From Bradyrhizobium yuanmingense (GTDB lineage: Bacteria; Pseudomonadota; Alphaproteobacteria; Rhizobiales; Xanthobacteraceae), in NCBI RefSeq assembly GCF_029167105.1, contig NZ_JARFML010000001.1, positions 1 through 64,000 on the forward strand: a stretch of DNA of 64,000 nt. Direction: 5' to 3'. Shown piece by piece: positions 62,581 through 64,000 of the stretch. How positions within the stretch are numbered: the first letter of the stretch is position 1; every line of letters begins with the position of its first letter. A model generated the notes under the pieces. The model did not search any database. It was not told the origin of the DNA and saw nothing but the letters and a program-made list of their open reading frames with translations. The position numbers and the translations under genes are program-made.

Positions 62581-63393
62581 CTACAGGCGGGCCTCGATCA
62601 CGATCGCCTGGATCTTGCCCTCCACCGGACCGGATCCATGACGGGCCCGGATTGCCTCCGCGACCGTATCGGTCGCGGCCTGAAGCTTGCCGGCATCCCG
62701 TGCCTCGATCTCGCTGCGCAGCGGCGTGCCCTGGCAGAGCGCAAGGGCGACATATTCGGCTGAAGGCGCACGGCTGATTTCGGATCGGGTTTCGATCGAT
62801 ATGTCGCGGAAGCCCGCTCGTTCGAGATCGCCCCTGATAACGGCCTTGTCGTGATAGCCGTGCGGCGTCCGGATCATGAAACGCGGCGGATCATCGGGAA
62901 ACAGCCTTTCGAGCGCGGCCGTGGCTTCATGCGTCAGCACATTGTCCTCGATACGATCCCAGACGTTGAACACGAACGTGCCGTCGCCCTTCAGGACTCG
63001 TTTGACCTCTCCATAAGCCTTCACCCGGTCCGGAAAGAACATCGCTCCGAACTGGCAGCAGACCACGTCGAACTCGGAATCGCCGAAGGGCAGGGCCATT
63101 CCGTCCGCCTGTCGCCAGGTGATGCGATCGTCATTCGCCTGGCGCTGCGCTGCGACCGCGAGCATCGGCTCGTTGAGATCCGTTGCAACGTATCGAATGC
63201 CGCGCGGCAGCGCCGCCGCCACGGCGCGCGTCACGGCACCGGTGCCCGCGGCGATCTCGAGAAGCGTGGAAGGAGAGCGTGCGGCGACGCGCTTTGCGAT
63301 CTCCTCCGCATAGACGGCGAAGATCATCGGGACGAGATACTCGTCATAGATTTTCGGAATCGAGCCGGCGAAAACCTTGTCAGTGTCGGGCAT
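62581..63393 (-). CDS. Class I SAM-dependent methyltransferase (UbiE/COQ5-like)
   Basis: 270 residues. SAM motif I is EIAAGTGAVTRAVA near 46-60, then YVATDLNEPML, WRQADGMALPF and FDVVCCQFGAMFFP, all in the right order for a Rossmann methyltransferase of the UbiE/MenG class. Substrate is unknown. It is separated from the transpeptidase gene by 29 bp and is convergent with it. Cytoplasmic. Confidence 0.87.
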   Translation of the reverse strand: MPDTDKVFAGSIPKIYDEYLVPMIFAVYAEEIAKRVAARSPSTLLEIAAGTGAVTRAVAAALPRGIRYVATDLNEPMLAVAAQRQANDDRITWRQADGMALPFGDSEFDVVCCQFGAMFFPDRVKAYGEVKRVLKGDGTFVFNVWDRIEDNVLTHEATAALERLFPDDPPRFMIRTPHGYHDKAVIRGDLERAGFRDISIETRSEISRAPSAEYVALALCQGTPLRSEIEARDAGKLQAATDTVAEAIRARHGSGPVEGKIQAIVIEARL

Positions 63394-63483
63394 GCTCGCC
63401 TCGCTGAAGGTTCGGACACGAGGTGCACGTTACCATGGTTTCCCGCCAGAGCCAGCAACGGCGCAAATTGCGGGCGATCGGTT

Positions 63484-63999
63484 CTACGATCTCCCGCCGA
63501 CCTCGCGGATCGGCCGCGTGCCGTCCCAGCTCATCGCGGCCTGGCGGACCTTTTCGAAGAACGGTCCCTTGGTGCCGCTGATGTCGGAGATCTCGATCAC
63601 CGTGCCCGGATGCGCCTGCGTGTCGAAATAGGCAAAGCGTCCCTTCTCGCCGCCGATCTGGCCCTCATGGCCGATCCTGTAGCCGAGCCCGAGCGCCTTA
63701 TCGTAGAGCGCCTGATAGTCGTGGCTCCAGTACGACATGTGCTGGAGGCCTTCATGCCCGGCATCTAGAAATTCCTTGTAGAGCGAGGGCGCGTCGTTGC
63801 GCTGCTGGATCAGCTCGATCTGCAGATCGCCGGAATTCGCCAGCGCAATGCTCATCTCGACGGCGGAATCCTGGCCGCGATGCCGGAACCAGTCGGTCTT
63901 GACCCGGTCCATGTAGTACCAGGGGCCGACGCCCATCACCTCGATCCAGTGCTTCATCGCGGCGTGGATGTCCCGCACCACATATCCGTTTTGGCGCAC
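63484..63999 (-). CDS. VOC-family (glyoxalase/bleomycin-resistance fold) protein, partial
   Basis: At least 171 residues, continuing beyond the window at its N-terminus (GTG at 63999 is the first start in the window, but family members are longer there). Vicinal-oxygen-chelate domain with NGYVVRDIHAAMKHW, IELIQQRNDAPSLYKEFLDAG and FAYFDTQAHPGTVIEI carrying likely metal ligands (His, Glu). Possible dioxygenase or lactoylglutathione-lyase-like enzyme. No partner gene identifies the substrate. Confidence 0.82.
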   Translation of the reverse strand: MRQNGYVVRDIHAAMKHWIEVMGVGPWYYMDRVKTDWFRHRGQDSAVEMSIALANSGDLQIELIQQRNDAPSLYKEFLDAGHEGLQHMSYWSHDYQALYDKALGLGYRIGHEGQIGGEKGRFAYFDTQAHPGTVIEISDISGTKGPFFEKVRQAAMSWDGTRPIREVGGRS

Positions 64000-64000
64000 C

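Overview
The window is GC-rich alphaproteobacterial chromosome. A cheW-cheY-cheB-cheR tail, a CtrA response regulator divergent from fliI-fliJ, a separate flhA, GANTC (CcrM-type) sites, GGAAC/CGTT (EcfG-type) promoters and several families of palindromic intergenic repeats together point to Hyphomicrobiales, most likely Bradyrhizobium. No rRNA, tRNA, CRISPR array, insertion sequence or phage gene was seen. Genus and most product names come from family recognition by reading, not from a database search.

0-15.6 kb, motility and cell-cycle block: end of cheW, cheY, cheB, cheR; a three-gene yjfL/yjfM/yjfC-like operon (DUF350 membrane protein, RGGFG-tailed small membrane protein, glutathionylspermidine-synthase-like ATP-grasp protein); ctrA divergent from fliI-fliJ; an ECF sigma factor with an RskA-type anti-sigma factor; an AraC regulator; an NDH-2-like flavoprotein; a 66-residue membrane protein behind an EcfG-like promoter; flhA behind a CtrA-like box.

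15.5-20 kb is a six-gene copper-handling operon on the minus strand (His-rich protein, small lipoprotein, TolC-like protein, multicopper oxidase, cupredoxin, CusF-like protein). 20-28 kb holds an MFS transporter, a DUF4864 protein, a DUF4242-adenylate cyclase fusion, and a TetR regulator divergent from a three-subunit PaoABC-type molybdenum hydroxylase.

28-38.6 kb is an amine/amino-acid uptake and catabolism region: two XRE-cupin regulators, an omega-aminotransferase, D-amino-acid dehydrogenase (dadA), a polar amino acid ABC transporter co-transcribed with a PuuB-like oxidase, a cytoplasmic-looking gamma-glutamyltransferase and an enoyl-CoA hydratase. 38.7-43.5 kb holds two coupled small proteins (one of 58 residues), a sorbosone-dehydrogenase/cytochrome c fusion overlapping an SMP-30-like gene, and an acetylpolyamine-amidohydrolase-like protein.

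43.7-51.4 kb is a compact non-ribosomal peptide locus: a Sfp-type phosphopantetheinyl transferase, a lysine-tailed small protein and a 2147-residue A-T-C-A-T-C synthetase with no thioesterase and a Val in place of the usual substrate-binding Asp of its second A domain. Divergent from it are a SAM-cyclase-ATPase-TPR regulator and a PCMT-like methyltransferase. 55.9-60.7 kb is a surface-polysaccharide set (DUF6492, Tat-exported GH10 glycosidase, glycosyltransferase, Wzx-like flippase with a perfect CtrA box). The end holds an L,D-transpeptidase, a methyltransferase and a partial VOC protein.

The least ordinary signals are: a chain of four overlapping five-codon mini-ORFs leading into fliI; seven GANTC sites in 190 bp between ctrA and fliI; the TE-less NRPS; and the CtrA box and helically phased repeats upstream of the flippase.
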